Source of the DNA: Mycobacterium sp. PO1
GTDB taxonomy: Bacteria > Actinomycetota > Actinomycetes > Mycobacteriales > Mycobacteriaceae
Direction: 5' to 3'
DNA: 64,000 nt
Assembly: GCF_017312405.1 (NCBI RefSeq)
Contig: NZ_BLTG01000046.1
Location: 62,001 to 126,000 of the forward strand
In this document: positions 29,696 to 39,107 of the stretch, piece after piece
Layout: each line of letters begins with the position of its first letter
How positions within the stretch are numbered: position 1 is the stretch's first letter
The notes under the pieces: model-generated
What the model was told of the DNA's origin: nothing
What the model saw: only the letters and a program-made list of their open reading frames with translations
Databases searched by the model: none
Program-made: the position numbers and the translations under genes

Positions 29696-30523
29696 TCACA
29701 TGCGGTTGTAGCGGCTGCGCACGAAGCTGTATGCGCCGTACGCGGCCAGCCCGAGTGCGGCCAGGATCAGCAGGAACTTGCCGAACGGAGCCTGGCCGAG
29801 CGTCTTGACGGCCGCATCGATCCCGCTGGCCTTCGACGGGTCGGCCTGCAGTGTGGCGACGATGACGAGGATGCCGGCGCCACCCAGCACCACGCCTTTG
29901 GCCGTGTATCCGGCGACGCCGGTCGCCACGATCGCCGATCCGCCGGAAACCCGCAGCTCGTCGAGGAACTTCTGGGAGACACCCTTGTAGACGTGGTATC
30001 CGCCGATGGCCAACACGCCGATGCCTACGGCGATGAGCAGCGCCTTGCCCCAACCGGATTGCATCAGCTGCGCCGACATCCCGCTGTTCTGCCGGCTGTC
30101 GGATTGCCCGCTACCCATGGCGAAGCGCGCGGCCGAGAAGGCGAGAGCGAAGCTGACGATGGCCAGGCCTGCGGCCTTGCCCCGCTTCCACCAGCCGCTG
30201 TCGTCGCCGCTGCCGCCCTGTTCGCCGGGCCGTGATCCGATCACCGCTTCGGCGACACGCCACAGTCCCAACGCGGCCAACCCGATCGCCACGACCCAGA
30301 GCATGATCTTGCCGCCGGTCTGGCCCGCGAGCGTCGCCAGAGCCCCGGACTGGTCGGCGTTTCCGCCGCCGCCGAGCGCGATTCGCAACACGATGTAGGC
30401 AAGTAGCAGGTGCAGCACGCCGCTGGCGGCGAACCCCACCCGAGCCGTGTTCTCGAAGGCGCTGCTGTCGGTGGCACGGTCGGCGATGCCGTGCGCTGAT
30501 CGGGGTGCGCTCTTGGTGCCCAT
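29696..30523 (-). CDS. DUF1206 membrane protein
   Basis: A 275-residue integral membrane protein with six predicted helices arranged as three repeats of a two-helix DUF1206 unit (GVLHLLLAYIVLRIALG, KAAGLAIVSFALAFSAARF, GYTAKGVVLGGAGILVIVATL). The N-terminus is cytoplasmic and polar. ATG at 30523 follows AGGAGG. The function of DUF1206 is unknown. A SigF-type promoter lies 31 bp upstream, which suggests stationary-phase or envelope-stress expression. Confidence 0.88.
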   Translation of the reverse strand: MGTKSAPRSAHGIADRATDSSAFENTARVGFAASGVLHLLLAYIVLRIALGGGGNADQSGALATLAGQTGGKIMLWVVAIGLAALGLWRVAEAVIGSRPGEQGGSGDDSGWWKRGKAAGLAIVSFALAFSAARFAMGSGQSDSRQNSGMSAQLMQSGWGKALLIAVGIGVLAIGGYHVYKGVSQKFLDELRVSGGSAIVATGVAGYTAKGVVLGGAGILVIVATLQADPSKASGIDAAVKTLGQAPFGKFLLILAALGLAAYGAYSFVRSRYNRM

Positions 30524-30553
30524 CACGTCCTCCTGGTCGGCGATGGGTGGCTG

Positions 30554-30581
30554 GTACCCCCTTTTTGACGATGCCGAAACC
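30554..30581 (-). promoter_or_regulatory. SigF-type promoter for the DUF1206 gene
   Basis: On the minus strand the sequence reads GGTTT, 17 bases, GGGTAC, matching the mycobacterial SigF consensus (GTTT-N14-17-GGGTAT/C). The -10 element ends 31 bp before the start codon of the DUF1206 gene. Motif match only; no expression evidence. Confidence 0.6.
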
Positions 30582-30587
30582 GGTGCG

Positions 30588-30965
30588 TCACACCCACTGC
30601 ACGAACTGGACGATGACGCCGTTGGGGTCCTCGAACTGACAGAAGCGCTCGCCCCACGGTTCCGTCTCGGGTGCGGTGACCACTTCGGCGCCGGCGGCGT
30701 GCAGGGCCCGGTATGCGGCGTCGACATCATCGACGACGAACGCCAGCAACAGGCCGTCGCCGGCCCCTCCGGCGCGGTGCGCGGGCTTGAAGCTGGGGAG
30801 GCCGGTACGTAGGTAGACGATGTTCGGCCCACCGTCCGGGTGGGTCAGCGAGACGAACCCGTCGGCCTCCATGGCGACGGTGTGACCGACGTGGCGGCAC
30901 AGGAAGTCCGCCGATGCCTGCGGGTCGGCGACGTTGAGCGAGATGGCTGTGGCCGAGACCTTCAT
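30588..30965 (-). CDS. VOC-superfamily (glyoxalase/bleomycin resistance) protein
   Basis: A 125-residue vicinal-oxygen-chelate protein with two beta-alpha-beta-beta-beta modules (ISLNVADPQASADFLCRHVG; FVVDDVDAAYRALHAAGAEV) and the terminal metal-site type segment FEDPNGVIVQFVQW. Members are glyoxalases, dioxygenases or antibiotic-binding proteins; the role here is unknown. ATG at 30965 has a GAGGAGA-type site. It is divergent from a TetR regulator across 78 bp holding two similar palindromes, so it is probably that regulator's target. Confidence 0.87.
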   Translation of the reverse strand: MKVSATAISLNVADPQASADFLCRHVGHTVAMEADGFVSLTHPDGGPNIVYLRTGLPSFKPAHRAGGAGDGLLLAFVVDDVDAAYRALHAAGAEVVTAPETEPWGERFCQFEDPNGVIVQFVQWV

Positions 30966-30980
30966 GGACTCTCCTCTTTC

Positions 30981-31018
30981 CGTATTGCGTACGAAAACTA
31001 GTATCCGTACTTTGTACG
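30981..31018. promoter_or_regulatory. Two operator-like palindromes between VOC and TetR genes
   Basis: CGTAC-TTT-GTACG (31006-31018) is a perfect 5-bp inverted repeat, and CGTAT-TGC-GTACG (30981-30993) is a near copy; both are followed by AAAA and start 25 bp apart. They fill the space between the divergent start codons, the usual place for a local TetR operator. The region is clearly AT-richer than its surroundings. Confidence 0.65.
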
Positions 31019-31043
31019 AAAATGCAATGACCGGGGGTGATCC

Positions 31044-31784
31044 GTGAACACCGTCGACCTGTTGTGGCGCCACGAACTGCCGTCGGCGCCCCGCCGCGGC
31101 CGACCGCCCAAACTGACCCACGACCAGGTGGTCACCGCCGCCGTCGCGGTGGCCGACCGCATCGGCGCCGCGTTCACGCTGCGTCACGTGGCGGAAGCCC
31201 TTGGTGTGCCGGTGATGTCGCTCTATTCGTATGTGGATGGCCGCGAGCAACTGCTGGAGCTCATGGTCGACGACTGTCGGGCGACGATGGCAGTTAGTGC
31301 CGTCCCCGGCGATGTCCTCGGTGATGGCGATGGTGATTGGCGCGCCCGGCTCACCGCGGTGGCGGCCGACAACCTCGCGCTGTTCGCCGACCATCCCTGG
31401 CTGGCCGACATCGAGTCGGAGCGCGCCGTTCTGGGGCCGGGGACACTCGCCAAGTACGAGCGGGAGCTCACCGCCGTCGAGTCGCTGGCCGTCGGTGATG
31501 TGGAAAAGGATGCGGCGCTGTCTCTGGTGCTGGACTTCACCCGGTCGGCGGCGCGCGCGTTGAGTCACGCCGCCCGGGAACGCGACGGCGAGACACCCGG
31601 AGACTGGTGGGACCGCGAGGGCGCGGAACTGGGCCGGCTCGGGGTGACCGACCGATTTCCGCTGGCGTCTCGGATCGGCACGGCCGCCGGCCGGGCTCAC
31701 GGTGCCGCGCACGACGCGCGCCACGCGTACCACTTCGGCCTGCAGGTCATCCTCGACGGTCTCGGCTGCACCGAATCGCGGTGA
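31044..31784 (+). CDS. TetR-family transcriptional regulator
   Basis: One-component repressor, 246 residues. The N-terminal helix-turn-helix lies at about 25-70 (LTHDQVVTAAVAVADRIG, TLRHVAEALGVPVMSLYSYV). The C-terminal ligand domain resembles TetR_C members that sense drugs or small lipophilic compounds. GTG at 31044. Divergent from the VOC gene with operator-like palindromes between, so autoregulation plus VOC control is likely. The ligand is unknown. Confidence 0.9.
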   Translation: MNTVDLLWRHELPSAPRRGRPPKLTHDQVVTAAVAVADRIGAAFTLRHVAEALGVPVMSLYSYVDGREQLLELMVDDCRATMAVSAVPGDVLGDGDGDWRARLTAVAADNLALFADHPWLADIESERAVLGPGTLAKYERELTAVESLAVGDVEKDAALSLVLDFTRSAARALSHAARERDGETPGDWWDREGAELGRLGVTDRFPLASRIGTAAGRAHGAAHDARHAYHFGLQVILDGLGCTESR

Positions 31785-31874
31785 AGCCCCTCGCGCCTGG
31801 GGATGAACTCGCGATTTGGGATGAGCGCTGACGAACGCATCGTTTCTGTCGGGACCTGGATGCAGCGTGAGCGC

Positions 31875-32246
31875 ATGACCACAACAGGAGACCGCGCCGA
31901 GATCGGGGCGCTCGGGGAACAACTCGCTGCCGACCATCTGGAGAGGCTCGGGCTGCGGATCGTGGCCCGCAATTGGCGGTGCCGGTACGGCGAACTTGAT
32001 GTCATCGCCGCGGACGACGCGACCGCCACCGTGGTGTTCGTCGAAGTCAAGACACGCACCAGCGATCGTTTCGGTGGGGTGGAGCAGGCGGTGACCCCGG
32101 CCAAGGTTCGTCGGCTGCGGCGGCTGGCCGGGCTGTGGTTGTCCCAGCAGCGGACCGGCTGGGCGGCCGTGCGTATCGACGTCGTCACCGTCCGGATCGG
32201 GCGGCGGCGCACCCCCGAACTGATCCACCTGCAGGGGGTGGCGTGA
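31875..32246 (+). CDS. YraN/UPF0102 family endonuclease-like protein
   Basis: A 123-residue protein of the UPF0102 family, with a Holliday-junction-resolvase/restriction-endonuclease fold. Conserved residues are GALGEQLAADHLERLG, NWRCRYGELDVIA (catalytic-type Glu-Leu-Asp) and VVFVEVKTR (E-x-K). The start could also be ATG 31860. The stop shares a base with yifB. The yraN-yifB-dprA order is conserved in mycobacteria (Rv2898c-Rv2896c). Confidence 0.92.
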   Translation: MTTTGDRAEIGALGEQLAADHLERLGLRIVARNWRCRYGELDVIAADDATATVVFVEVKTRTSDRFGGVEQAVTPAKVRRLRRLAGLWLSQQRTGWAAVRIDVVTVRIGRRRTPELIHLQGVA

Positions 32247-33754
32247 TGGCACTGGGCAGAGCATTCTCGGTAGCGGTGTGCGGGGTGGACGGTCAGATCG
32301 TCGAGATCGAGGCCGACATCGCGTCCGGTCTGCCGGGTGTCCACATGGTCGGCCTTCCCGACGCGGCCCTGCACGAGTCGCGGGACCGGGTTCGCGCCGC
32401 GATCACCAACTGCAAGTTCGAATGGCCGATGTCGCGGCTGACGTTGGCGTTGTCGCCGGCGACGTTGCCGAAGGCGGGCTCGATGTACGACCTCGCCCTG
32501 GCCACGGTCGTGTTGTCGGCACATGCGAAGAAATCGCCGCCGCGCCTGGAGAAGACGGTCCTGCTCGGCGAGCTCGCGCTCGACGGCCGGGTACGGCCGG
32601 TCAACGGGGTGCTGCCCGCCGTACTGGCTGCCCAACGGCAGGGCTGGCCCACGGTGGTGGTGCCCGTCGACAATCTCGCCGAGGCCAGCCTGATCGGGGG
32701 AGTCGAGGTGTTCGGCGTGCGGACGTTGCGTCAGTTATGGGGCTGGCTGGCCGGCAAGCGTGAACTCGATCCCCGCATCGACACGCCCGCGCCACCGTCC
32801 GATCCCGCCGCCGATCTGGCCGATGTGGTCGGTCAGCATCAAGCGCGCTACGCCATCGAGGTGGCTGCCGCGGGCGCGCACAACGTGATGATGACCGGGC
32901 CGCCGGGAATCGGCAAAACAATGCTGGCACAACGCCTTCCCGGACTCCTGCCGGATCTCTCTCAAGAGGAGTCTCTGGAGGTGACCGCCATCCACTCGGT
33001 GGCCGGTCTGCTCGCCGGTGATCGGCCGCTGATCACCCGACCGCCGTTCGTCGCGCCCCATCACACCTCGAGCGTGGTTGCGCTCGTCGGTGGCGGCGTC
33101 GGGATGGCGCGACCTGGTGCGGTCAGCCGTGCTCACCGCGGCGTGTTGTTTCTCGACGAATTCGCCGAGATCAACTCCGGAGCACTCGAGGCGCTGCGGA
33201 CACCGCTCGAGGACGGTGAGATCTTCCTGGCTCGTCGCGACGGGGTGGCGCGCTACCCGTGCCGGTTCCAGTTGGTGCTGGCAGCCAACCTGTGTCCCTG
33301 CGCCCCGCCCGACCCTCGCGACTGCGTGTGCGGTGCGGCCGACAGGCGGCGATACCGCAGCCGTCTGTCGGGTCCGCTGCTCGACCGGGTGGACCTGCGC
33401 GTCGAGATGCACGCTTCACGGGCGGGCTCCTTCATCACCGAGGACGGAGAGTCGACCTCCGCCGTCCGAGAACGGGTCTGGGCGGCGCGACGGGCTGCCG
33501 AAGAACGTTGGCGTCCTTATGGATTCGCGACCAACGCAGAGGTGAGCGGCGCTCTGCTGCGACGCAGGTTCCGGCCCGGGGGTGAGGCGATGAAACCCAT
33601 CCAGACAGCCGTAGACCGCGGGGCGTTGAGCATTCGGGGGATGGACCGGACGGTGCGCGTCGCGTGGACGCTGTGCGATCTCGGGGGCCGCACCGCACCC
33701 AACGTCGACGACGTCGCGCGCGCCCTGTCCTTCCGTCAGTCAGGAGCACACTGA
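32246..33754 (+). CDS. YifB/ComM-like Mg chelatase-family AAA+ ATPase
   Basis: A 502-residue AAA+ protein related to ComM, a helicase that promotes branch migration of integrated transforming DNA. It has the N-terminal Lon-protease-like domain (GLPGVHMVGLPDAALHESRDRV), Walker A GPPGIGKTM (about 218), Walker B VLFLDEFAE and a CxxC-like Cys cluster in NLCPCAPPDPRDCVCG. Start ATG 32246 overlaps the yraN stop by one base, and its own stop overlaps dprA in the same way, so the three are coupled. Confidence 0.92.
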   Translation: MALGRAFSVAVCGVDGQIVEIEADIASGLPGVHMVGLPDAALHESRDRVRAAITNCKFEWPMSRLTLALSPATLPKAGSMYDLALATVVLSAHAKKSPPRLEKTVLLGELALDGRVRPVNGVLPAVLAAQRQGWPTVVVPVDNLAEASLIGGVEVFGVRTLRQLWGWLAGKRELDPRIDTPAPPSDPAADLADVVGQHQARYAIEVAAAGAHNVMMTGPPGIGKTMLAQRLPGLLPDLSQEESLEVTAIHSVAGLLAGDRPLITRPPFVAPHHTSSVVALVGGGVGMARPGAVSRAHRGVLFLDEFAEINSGALEALRTPLEDGEIFLARRDGVARYPCRFQLVLAANLCPCAPPDPRDCVCGAADRRRYRSRLSGPLLDRVDLRVEMHASRAGSFITEDGESTSAVRERVWAARRAAEERWRPYGFATNAEVSGALLRRRFRPGGEAMKPIQTAVDRGALSIRGMDRTVRVAWTLCDLGGRTAPNVDDVARALSFRQSGAH

Positions 33755-34887
33755 TGGACGCCGTCACCCGCAGGGCGTGGGCCTACCTGTCCCGGGTCGC
33801 CGAACCGCCCAACCCTCTTCTGGCGCAGCTGGTGTCCGCGGTCGGCGCGGTGGAGGCCGCCGACCGCATCCGTCGCCGCCACCCACATCTCGGTGAGCAT
33901 TTGGCGCGCAGCACCCGCGCGCGGCACGAACTCGACTGCGCCGAGGCCGATCTCGACATCCTGGACCGGATGGGGGGACGACTGGTCACCGTGGACGACG
34001 ACGAGTACCCCGGACTCGCCTTCACCGCATTCCCCCATGTCAAGGTCGACGACAAGCGGGCGCAGGCGCATGCCCCGCTGGTGCTGTGGACAGTCGGTCC
34101 GGCGTCGATGGTCGACGTCGCGGAACGATCAGCGGCTCTGGTCGGCACGCGGGCGGCGTCAGCCTACGGCGAGTACGTGGCCGGGGACCTGGCAGTCGGA
34201 CTGGTGGAGCGCGACGTCGCGGTGGTCTCCGGCGGTGCCTACGGCATCGACGGTGCCGCGCATCGGGCCACACTCGCCGCCGACGGCGTGACGGTTGCGG
34301 TACTGGCCTGTGGCGTCGACGTCCCGTACCCGTCGGGACACTCTGCACTGTTCCACCGCATCAGCCGCAGCGGCCTGCTGGTCAGCGAGTATCCGCCCGG
34401 AATGCGGCCCACCCGGCGACAGTTCCTGTCCCGCAATCGCCTCGTCGCCGCGCTGGGCAGGGCCACGGTGGTCGTCGAGGCCGGGGTACGCAGCGGTGCG
34501 GCCAACACCGCGGCCTGGGCGGATGCGTTGGGTCGGATAGTGGGTGCGGTGCCCGGGCCGATCACCTCGGCGTCGTCAGTCGGTTGCCACGCGCTGATCG
34601 CCGGAGGCGACAAGGTGATCACCCGGGCGGCCGACATCGTGGAGCTGATCGGGCGGATGGGGGAGTTCGCCCCCGAACTGGAACGCCCGGTATCCGAGCT
34701 CGACGCCCTCACCGGCACCGAGCTCGCGGTGTACGAAGCGCTTCCACGCCGCGGTGGTCGCACGGTCGACGAGATCGCTGTCACAGCCGGCCTGCCGGTC
34801 ACCGATGTGCTGGGGCCGTTGACCATGCTGGACGTACGTGGGCTGGTCACCCAGGTCGACGGCTGCTGGAAGCTGGCCAAACGCTAG
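33754..34887 (+). CDS. dprA: DNA-processing protein DprA
   Basis: Rossmann-fold protein that loads RecA on incoming single-stranded DNA. The 377-residue protein shows a SAM-like N-terminal part, the DprA fold core (LVGTRAAS, SGGAYGIDGAAHRATL, LACGVDVPYPSGH, SEYPPGMRP, FLSRNRLVAAL) and a C-terminal winged-helix domain (about 310-377). Mycobacteria are not known to be generally competent, so the role may lie in recombination. ATG at 33754 overlaps the yifB stop. Confidence 0.94.
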   Translation: MDAVTRRAWAYLSRVAEPPNPLLAQLVSAVGAVEAADRIRRRHPHLGEHLARSTRARHELDCAEADLDILDRMGGRLVTVDDDEYPGLAFTAFPHVKVDDKRAQAHAPLVLWTVGPASMVDVAERSAALVGTRAASAYGEYVAGDLAVGLVERDVAVVSGGAYGIDGAAHRATLAADGVTVAVLACGVDVPYPSGHSALFHRISRSGLLVSEYPPGMRPTRRQFLSRNRLVAALGRATVVVEAGVRSGAANTAAWADALGRIVGAVPGPITSASSVGCHALIAGGDKVITRAADIVELIGRMGEFAPELERPVSELDALTGTELAVYEALPRRGGRTVDEIAVTAGLPVTDVLGPLTMLDVRGLVTQVDGCWKLAKR

Positions 34888-34916
34888 GACCCTGCGACGC
34901 TGACCGCGCTCGTATA

Positions 34917-34937
34917 GTCGGGTGCAGACAACCCGAC
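34917..34937. promoter_or_regulatory. Inverted repeat and -10-like box upstream of the flavoreductase gene
   Basis: GTCGGGT-gcagaca-ACCCGAC is a perfect 7-bp inverted repeat with a 7-base centre, directly downstream of TATAGT (34913-34918), a plausible -10. It would lie at the transcription start of the siderophore-reductase gene. It does not match an IdeR iron box. Confidence 0.4.
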
Positions 34938-34956
34938 GCGCAGCAAAGGACATCAA

Positions 34957-35814
34957 GTGGCAGGACGTCCCGTGCACACCTTCGAAGTCGTGCGCACCGA
35001 GCAGCTCACCCCGCACGTCGTCCGCGTGGTGCTCGGCGGTGCGGGTGAAGGCACCGGCTTCGACACGTTCACCCCGAACGACTACACCGATGCCTACGTC
35101 AAGCTGGTCTTCGTCGACGACGATGTCGACGTGTCCGAACTGCCGCAGCCGTTGACGCTGGACAGCTTCACCGAGTTGCCCGCCAATCGGCGGCCCACCG
35201 TGCGCACCTACACCGTGCGCGACGCCGACCCGGAACGGCGCGAGCTCACCATCGACTTCGTCGTGCACGGCGAGCACGGTGTCGCCGGTCCGTGGGCCGC
35301 GTCCGCCGCCCCCGGGACAAGGATGTTCGTGATGGGCCCCAGCGGCGCCTACTCACCGGACCCCGCAGCCGACTGGCACCTGCTCGCCGGTGACGAAGCT
35401 GCCCTGCCGGCCATCAGCGTGGCGCTCGAGGCGCTGCCCGAGGATGCGGTGGGGAAGGTCTTCATCGAGGTGGCCGGCCCGGAGGACCAGGTCGAACTCG
35501 CGGCCCCGGCCGGAGTGGACGTGTTCTGGATCTACCGAGGCGGCCGCGCCGACCTGGTGCCCGAGGACAACGCCGGCGACCACGCCCCGCTGATCGCCGC
35601 GGTCAAGGAGACTTCGTGGCTGCCCGGTCAGGTGCAGGTCTTCATCCACGGTGAGGCGCAGGCCGTCATGCACAACCTGCGTCCCTACATCCGCAAGGAA
35701 CGCGGCGTCGACGCCAAGTGGGCGTCCTCGATCTCGGGGTACTGGCGCCGTGGCCGCACCGAGGAGACGTTCCGGCAGTGGAAGAAGGAACTCGCCGAAG
35801 CGGAGTCGAAATAG
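34957..35814 (+). CDS. viuB: Siderophore-interacting FAD reductase (ViuB-like)
   Basis: Flavoreductase of the SIP family that releases iron from ferric siderophores by reduction. The 285-residue protein has the FAD-binding motif RPTVRTYTVRDAD, a phosphate-contact segment VVHGEHGVAGPWAASA, and the NAD(P)H domain with LLAGDEAALPAISVALE and the C-terminal FIHGEAQAVMHNLRPY. GTG at 34957 gives MAGRPVHTFEV. The M. tuberculosis counterpart at this position is Rv2895c (viuB). The promoter region shows no IdeR box. Confidence 0.92.
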   Translation: MAGRPVHTFEVVRTEQLTPHVVRVVLGGAGEGTGFDTFTPNDYTDAYVKLVFVDDDVDVSELPQPLTLDSFTELPANRRPTVRTYTVRDADPERRELTIDFVVHGEHGVAGPWAASAAPGTRMFVMGPSGAYSPDPAADWHLLAGDEAALPAISVALEALPEDAVGKVFIEVAGPEDQVELAAPAGVDVFWIYRGGRADLVPEDNAGDHAPLIAAVKETSWLPGQVQVFIHGEAQAVMHNLRPYIRKERGVDAKWASSISGYWRRGRTEETFRQWKKELAEAESK

Positions 35815-35850
35815 CCCTGTCGCAGCGAGAGCCGATGGCACGCTGGGCCC

Positions 35851-37011
35851 ATGACATTCGGTAACTACCAGCTCGAAATCTACCTGCAGGGCCTGTCCGG
35901 GATACTGCCGACGCTTCCGATGGACTACGCGGGCTGGGAAGCCAAGGCCGAGGTCGCCATGCCCCCGTCCATCTGGTCCTACGTGGCGGGCGGCGCCGGC
36001 GACGAGAACACCCAGCGCGCCAACCGAACCGCATTCGACCGGTGGGGGCTGATGCCGCGCATGCTGGTCGGCGCCACCGAGCGAGACCTGAGCGTCGAAC
36101 TGTTCGGCATGACGCTGCCCTCACCGTTGTTCATGGCGCCCGTCGGCGTCATCGGGTTGTGCGCGCAGAACGGTCACGGCGATCTGGTCGCCGCCCGGGC
36201 CGCGGCCAGGACCGGCATCCCGATGGCCGTCTCCACCCTCACCGAGGATCCACTCGAGGACGTCGCCGCCGAATTCGGTGACACGCCAGGCTTTTTCCAG
36301 CTCTACACGCCGACCGACCGCGAACTGGCCGCCAGCCTCGTCTCGCGCGCGGAAGCCGCCGGGTACAAAGCCATCATCGTCACCCTCGACACCTGGATCC
36401 CCGGTTGGCGTCCCCGCGACCTGACGATGTCGAACTTCCCGCAGCTGCGCGGACGGTGCCTGGCGAACTACCTCAGCGACCCGGTGTTCCGCGCCTCGCT
36501 CGCCCAGCCGCCCGAAGAAAACATGCAGGCCGCTGTCCTGCAGTGGGTGCAGCTCTTCGGCAATCCTCTGACCTGGGACGATCTGCCCTGGCTGCGGTCG
36601 CTGACCGATCTGCCGCTGATCCTCAAAGGGCTCTGCCACCCCGACGACGTCCGGCGTGCCCGCGACGGCGGCGTCGACGGCATCTACTGCTCCACCCACG
36701 GCGGTCGGCAGGCCAACGGGGGGCTGCCCGCGCTCGACTGTCTGCCCGGCGTGGTCGAGGCCGCCGACGGGATGCCCGTGCTGTTCGACTCGGGCATCCG
36801 CAGCGGCACCGACATCGTCAAGGCACTCGCCCTCGGCGCCACCGCGGTGGGTGTCGGTCGTCCCTATACCTACGGGTTGGCGATCGGGGGGGAGGACGGA
36901 CTCGTGCACGTCCTGCGCTCGCTGCTGGCCGAGGCCGACCTGACGATGGCCGTCGACGGCTACCCGACACTGGCCGACCTGACCCCCGACGTGCTGCGGC
37001 GCGTCACATGA
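35851..37011 (+). CDS. FMN-dependent alpha-hydroxy acid oxidase (lactate 2-monooxygenase-like)
   Basis: Flavoprotein of the glycolate oxidase/lactate dehydrogenase/lactate monooxygenase group, 386 residues. FMN-barrel motifs are present: [13 protein letters not shown] near the start, [33 protein letters not shown] and, with the catalytic His and substrate Arg, [12 protein letters not shown], then [18 protein letters not shown]. The residue before the active-site THG differs from the usual SNHGGR. It may convert lactate to acetate or pyruvate, or another 2-hydroxy acid. It has no counterpart at this point in M. tuberculosis and overlaps the earliest xerC start. Confidence 0.9.
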   Translation: MTFGNYQLEIYLQGLSGILPTLPMDYAGWEAKAEVAMPPSIWSYVAGGAGDENTQRANRTAFDRWGLMPRMLVGATERDLSVELFGMTLPSPLFMAPVGVIGLCAQNGHGDLVAARAAARTGIPMAVSTLTEDPLEDVAAEFGDTPGFFQLYTPTDRELAASLVSRAEAAGYKAIIVTLDTWIPGWRPRDLTMSNFPQLRGRCLANYLSDPVFRASLAQPPEENMQAAVLQWVQLFGNPLTWDDLPWLRSLTDLPLILKGLCHPDDVRRARDGGVDGIYCSTHGGRQANGGLPALDCLPGVVEAADGMPVLFDSGIRSGTDIVKALALGATAVGVGRPYTYGLAIGGEDGLVHVLRSLLAEADLTMAVDGYPTLADLTPDVLRRVT

Positions 37012-37043
37012 CCGCGACCCGCGCGGTCTGCCACCGTAGGGGA

Positions 37044-37946
37044 GTGCAGGACGTTCTCGAGCAGTTCGACGAGTACCTCGCCCTGCAGCGGGGGCGCTCC
37101 GAGCACACCCGGCGCGCCTACCTCGGTGACCTGCGCTCCCTGTTCGCGTTTCTCACCGACCGTAAACCCGGTGCCGGGCTCGACGAGCTCAGCCTGCCGG
37201 TGCTGCGGTCCTGGCTCGCCGCCCAGGCGGCATCCGGGACCGCCCGCGCGACGCTGGCCCGCCGCACCTCGGCGGTCAAGACGTTCACCGCATGGGCACA
37301 ACGCCGGGGTCTGCTGACAGACGACCCCGCGACCCGGCTGCAGGTGCCCAAAGCGGGCCGCACGCTGCCGTCGGTGTTACGCGCCGACCAGGCGACCGAC
37401 GCCATGAACGCCGCGGAATCCGGTGCCCAGCAGGGTGATCCGCTGGCGCTGCGGGACCGCCTGATCGTCGAGATGCTCTACGCCACCGGCATCCGGGTCA
37501 GTGAACTGTGCGGCCTGGACATCGACGACGTCGACCGCTCCCGGCGCGTGCTGCGGGTGCTCGGCAAGGGCAACAAGCAGCGGACCGTGCCCTATGGGCA
37601 GCCGGCGCACGACGCGTTGTCGGCGTGGCTGACCACCGGGCGACCGGCCCTGGCCACCGCCGAGTCGGGTCCGGCACTGCTGCTCGGGGCCCGCGGCCGG
37701 CGACTGGACCCGAGGCAGGCGCGCACCGTGGTGCATCAGACGATGTCTGCCGTACCCGGCGCGCCCGACATCGGGCCGCACGGATTGCGGCACAGCGCCG
37801 CGACGCACCTGCTGGAGGGCGGCGCCGACCTGCGCGTCGTTCAGGAGCTGCTGGGCCACTCCACTCTGGCCACGACGCAGCTCTACACCCATGTCACCGT
37901 CGCTCGGTTGCGGGCCGTCCACGACCAGGCCCACCCACGCGCGTGA
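37044..37946 (+). CDS. xerC: Tyrosine recombinase XerC
   Basis: Site-specific recombinase that resolves chromosome dimers at dif with XerD. The 300-residue protein has the N-terminal SAM-like DNA-binding domain ([17 protein letters not shown]) and the catalytic domain with [11 protein letters not shown] (Arg), [10 protein letters not shown] (Lys), [12 protein letters not shown] (His/Arg), [16 protein letters not shown] (His and nucleophile Tyr). GTG at 37044 ([12 protein letters not shown]) fits mycobacterial XerC length; ATG 37008, overlapping the oxidase stop, is an alternative. Confidence 0.94.
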   Translation: MQDVLEQFDEYLALQRGRSEHTRRAYLGDLRSLFAFLTDRKPGAGLDELSLPVLRSWLAAQAASGTARATLARRTSAVKTFTAWAQRRGLLTDDPATRLQVPKAGRTLPSVLRADQATDAMNAAESGAQQGDPLALRDRLIVEMLYATGIRVSELCGLDIDDVDRSRRVLRVLGKGNKQRTVPYGQPAHDALSAWLTTGRPALATAESGPALLLGARGRRLDPRQARTVVHQTMSAVPGAPDIGPHGLRHSAATHLLEGGADLRVVQELLGHSTLATTQLYTHVTVARLRAVHDQAHPRA

Positions 37947-39100
37947 CCCTCGGCGAGAGCGCATACCCGGTAGCCGCCAGGTGCTCGGCGCTACCGGGTG
38001 CGCACCCTCGGCGACGGGTGGCCGCGTTCGCCACCGGCGTCCTCGTCGCCCTCTTGCTCGTCACGTCGTGCGCCAACGGCACACCGCCGGAGGGGGAGCA
38101 GCGCCGTCCTTCGACAGGGACGGCCTCGACGTCGCTGACTCTCGACGACGAGCCGTGGTGGCCGGTCGGCCTCAACGCCTACCAGCTGGGCACCGATTGG
38201 CGGGTCAACACGGGGTGCGGGGCGCAGGTGGATCTCGACGACTACTTCGCCCGGCTGCCGCCCAACACCCTGACCCGGTTCAACGCCTACTCCAGCATGG
38301 CGGTCGACGAGGACACCGGCGAACTCGACTTCGGTCCGCTCGACGCGGTCTTCGACGCCGCCGAGCGGCACGGGCAACTGCTCAACGCCGTCCTGGCCAA
38401 CAGCGAAGGTTCCTGTGAGGGAGGCGAATTCAAGGGGCACGGCTGGTTCGCGGGTCAGTGGCGCACGCGGGTGCTGCCGGGCGAGCCGATGTCGTACGGC
38501 TCCTGGGTCGACACGGCGGTCCGGCGCTGGCGGGACTCGGCTGCGGCGGCGGCCTGGACTCCGGTGGGGGAACCGGAGCCGTCGATCTGTGCGGCGCAGG
38601 GGTGCGACTGGCAGGCCAGGGTCTGTCCCGCGGATGCGGCAGCCGTCGTGCGCGCCTTCGTCGACGAAGTCGGCGAACGCATCCGTGCGCTGGATCCGGA
38701 CGCGCTGATCTGGGAGGGCAGAGCAGGCGGCGGCCAGTGTGGATCGGCGGGCGACGACTACGCCTATGTCGGCGCCTCACCTGGCGTCGACGTCTTGGAG
38801 TACCACGATTACGAAGTCGGCCGTGAACTGCCCGGCGACCCGGTCAGCGGGCTCGGCCGCCGGCTCGCGCAGGCCCGCGCGTTGGACAAGCCGCTCGTCA
38901 TCGCCGAACTCGGGGTGCATGCCGGAACCTGCCTGCCGGCCACCGAACGCCGGGAGCTGGTCTCGCGATCCGTTGCGCAACTGCGCGCTGCCGGCGCCGC
39001 CGGTGTGCTGTTCTGGGCATTCGTCCCTGATCCGCGCGCCGACCAGTGCACCTACGACATCGGGCCCGAGGATCCGCTGATGACACTCGTCGGGCGGTGA
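37943..39100 (+). CDS. Putative lipoprotein with glycoside-hydrolase-type barrel
   Basis: A 385-residue exported protein. The N-terminal hydrophobic segment [14 protein letters not shown] ends in VTSC (Cys43), a lipobox. The mature part begins [15 protein letters not shown] and resembles the GH5/GH-A clan of TIM-barrel glycosidases: a candidate acid/base region is [11 protein letters not shown] and the candidate nucleophile is Glu in [13 protein letters not shown], near the end as expected. Several Cys pairs suggest disulfides. The substrate is unknown. GTG at 37943 overlaps the xerC stop (GTGA); GTG 38019 is an alternative start with a shorter n-region. Confidence 0.75.
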   Translation: MTLGESAYPVAARCSALPGAHPRRRVAAFATGVLVALLLVTSCANGTPPEGEQRRPSTGTASTSLTLDDEPWWPVGLNAYQLGTDWRVNTGCGAQVDLDDYFARLPPNTLTRFNAYSSMAVDEDTGELDFGPLDAVFDAAERHGQLLNAVLANSEGSCEGGEFKGHGWFAGQWRTRVLPGEPMSYGSWVDTAVRRWRDSAAAAAWTPVGEPEPSICAAQGCDWQARVCPADAAAVVRAFVDEVGERIRALDPDALIWEGRAGGGQCGSAGDDYAYVGASPGVDVLEYHDYEVGRELPGDPVSGLGRRLAQARALDKPLVIAELGVHAGTCLPATERRELVSRSVAQLRAAGAAGVLFWAFVPDPRADQCTYDIGPEDPLMTLVGR

Positions 39101-39107
39101 GGCGGTC

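Noticed and set aside
34888..34956. IdeR iron box before viuB
   Set aside because: No sequence close to the 19-bp IdeR consensus is present; the inverted repeat has GC-rich arms.
36405..37007. N-terminal extension of XerC into the oxidase gene
   Set aside because: The extended frame overlaps the conserved FMN oxidase and is Arg-rich; XerC homologues start at about 37044.
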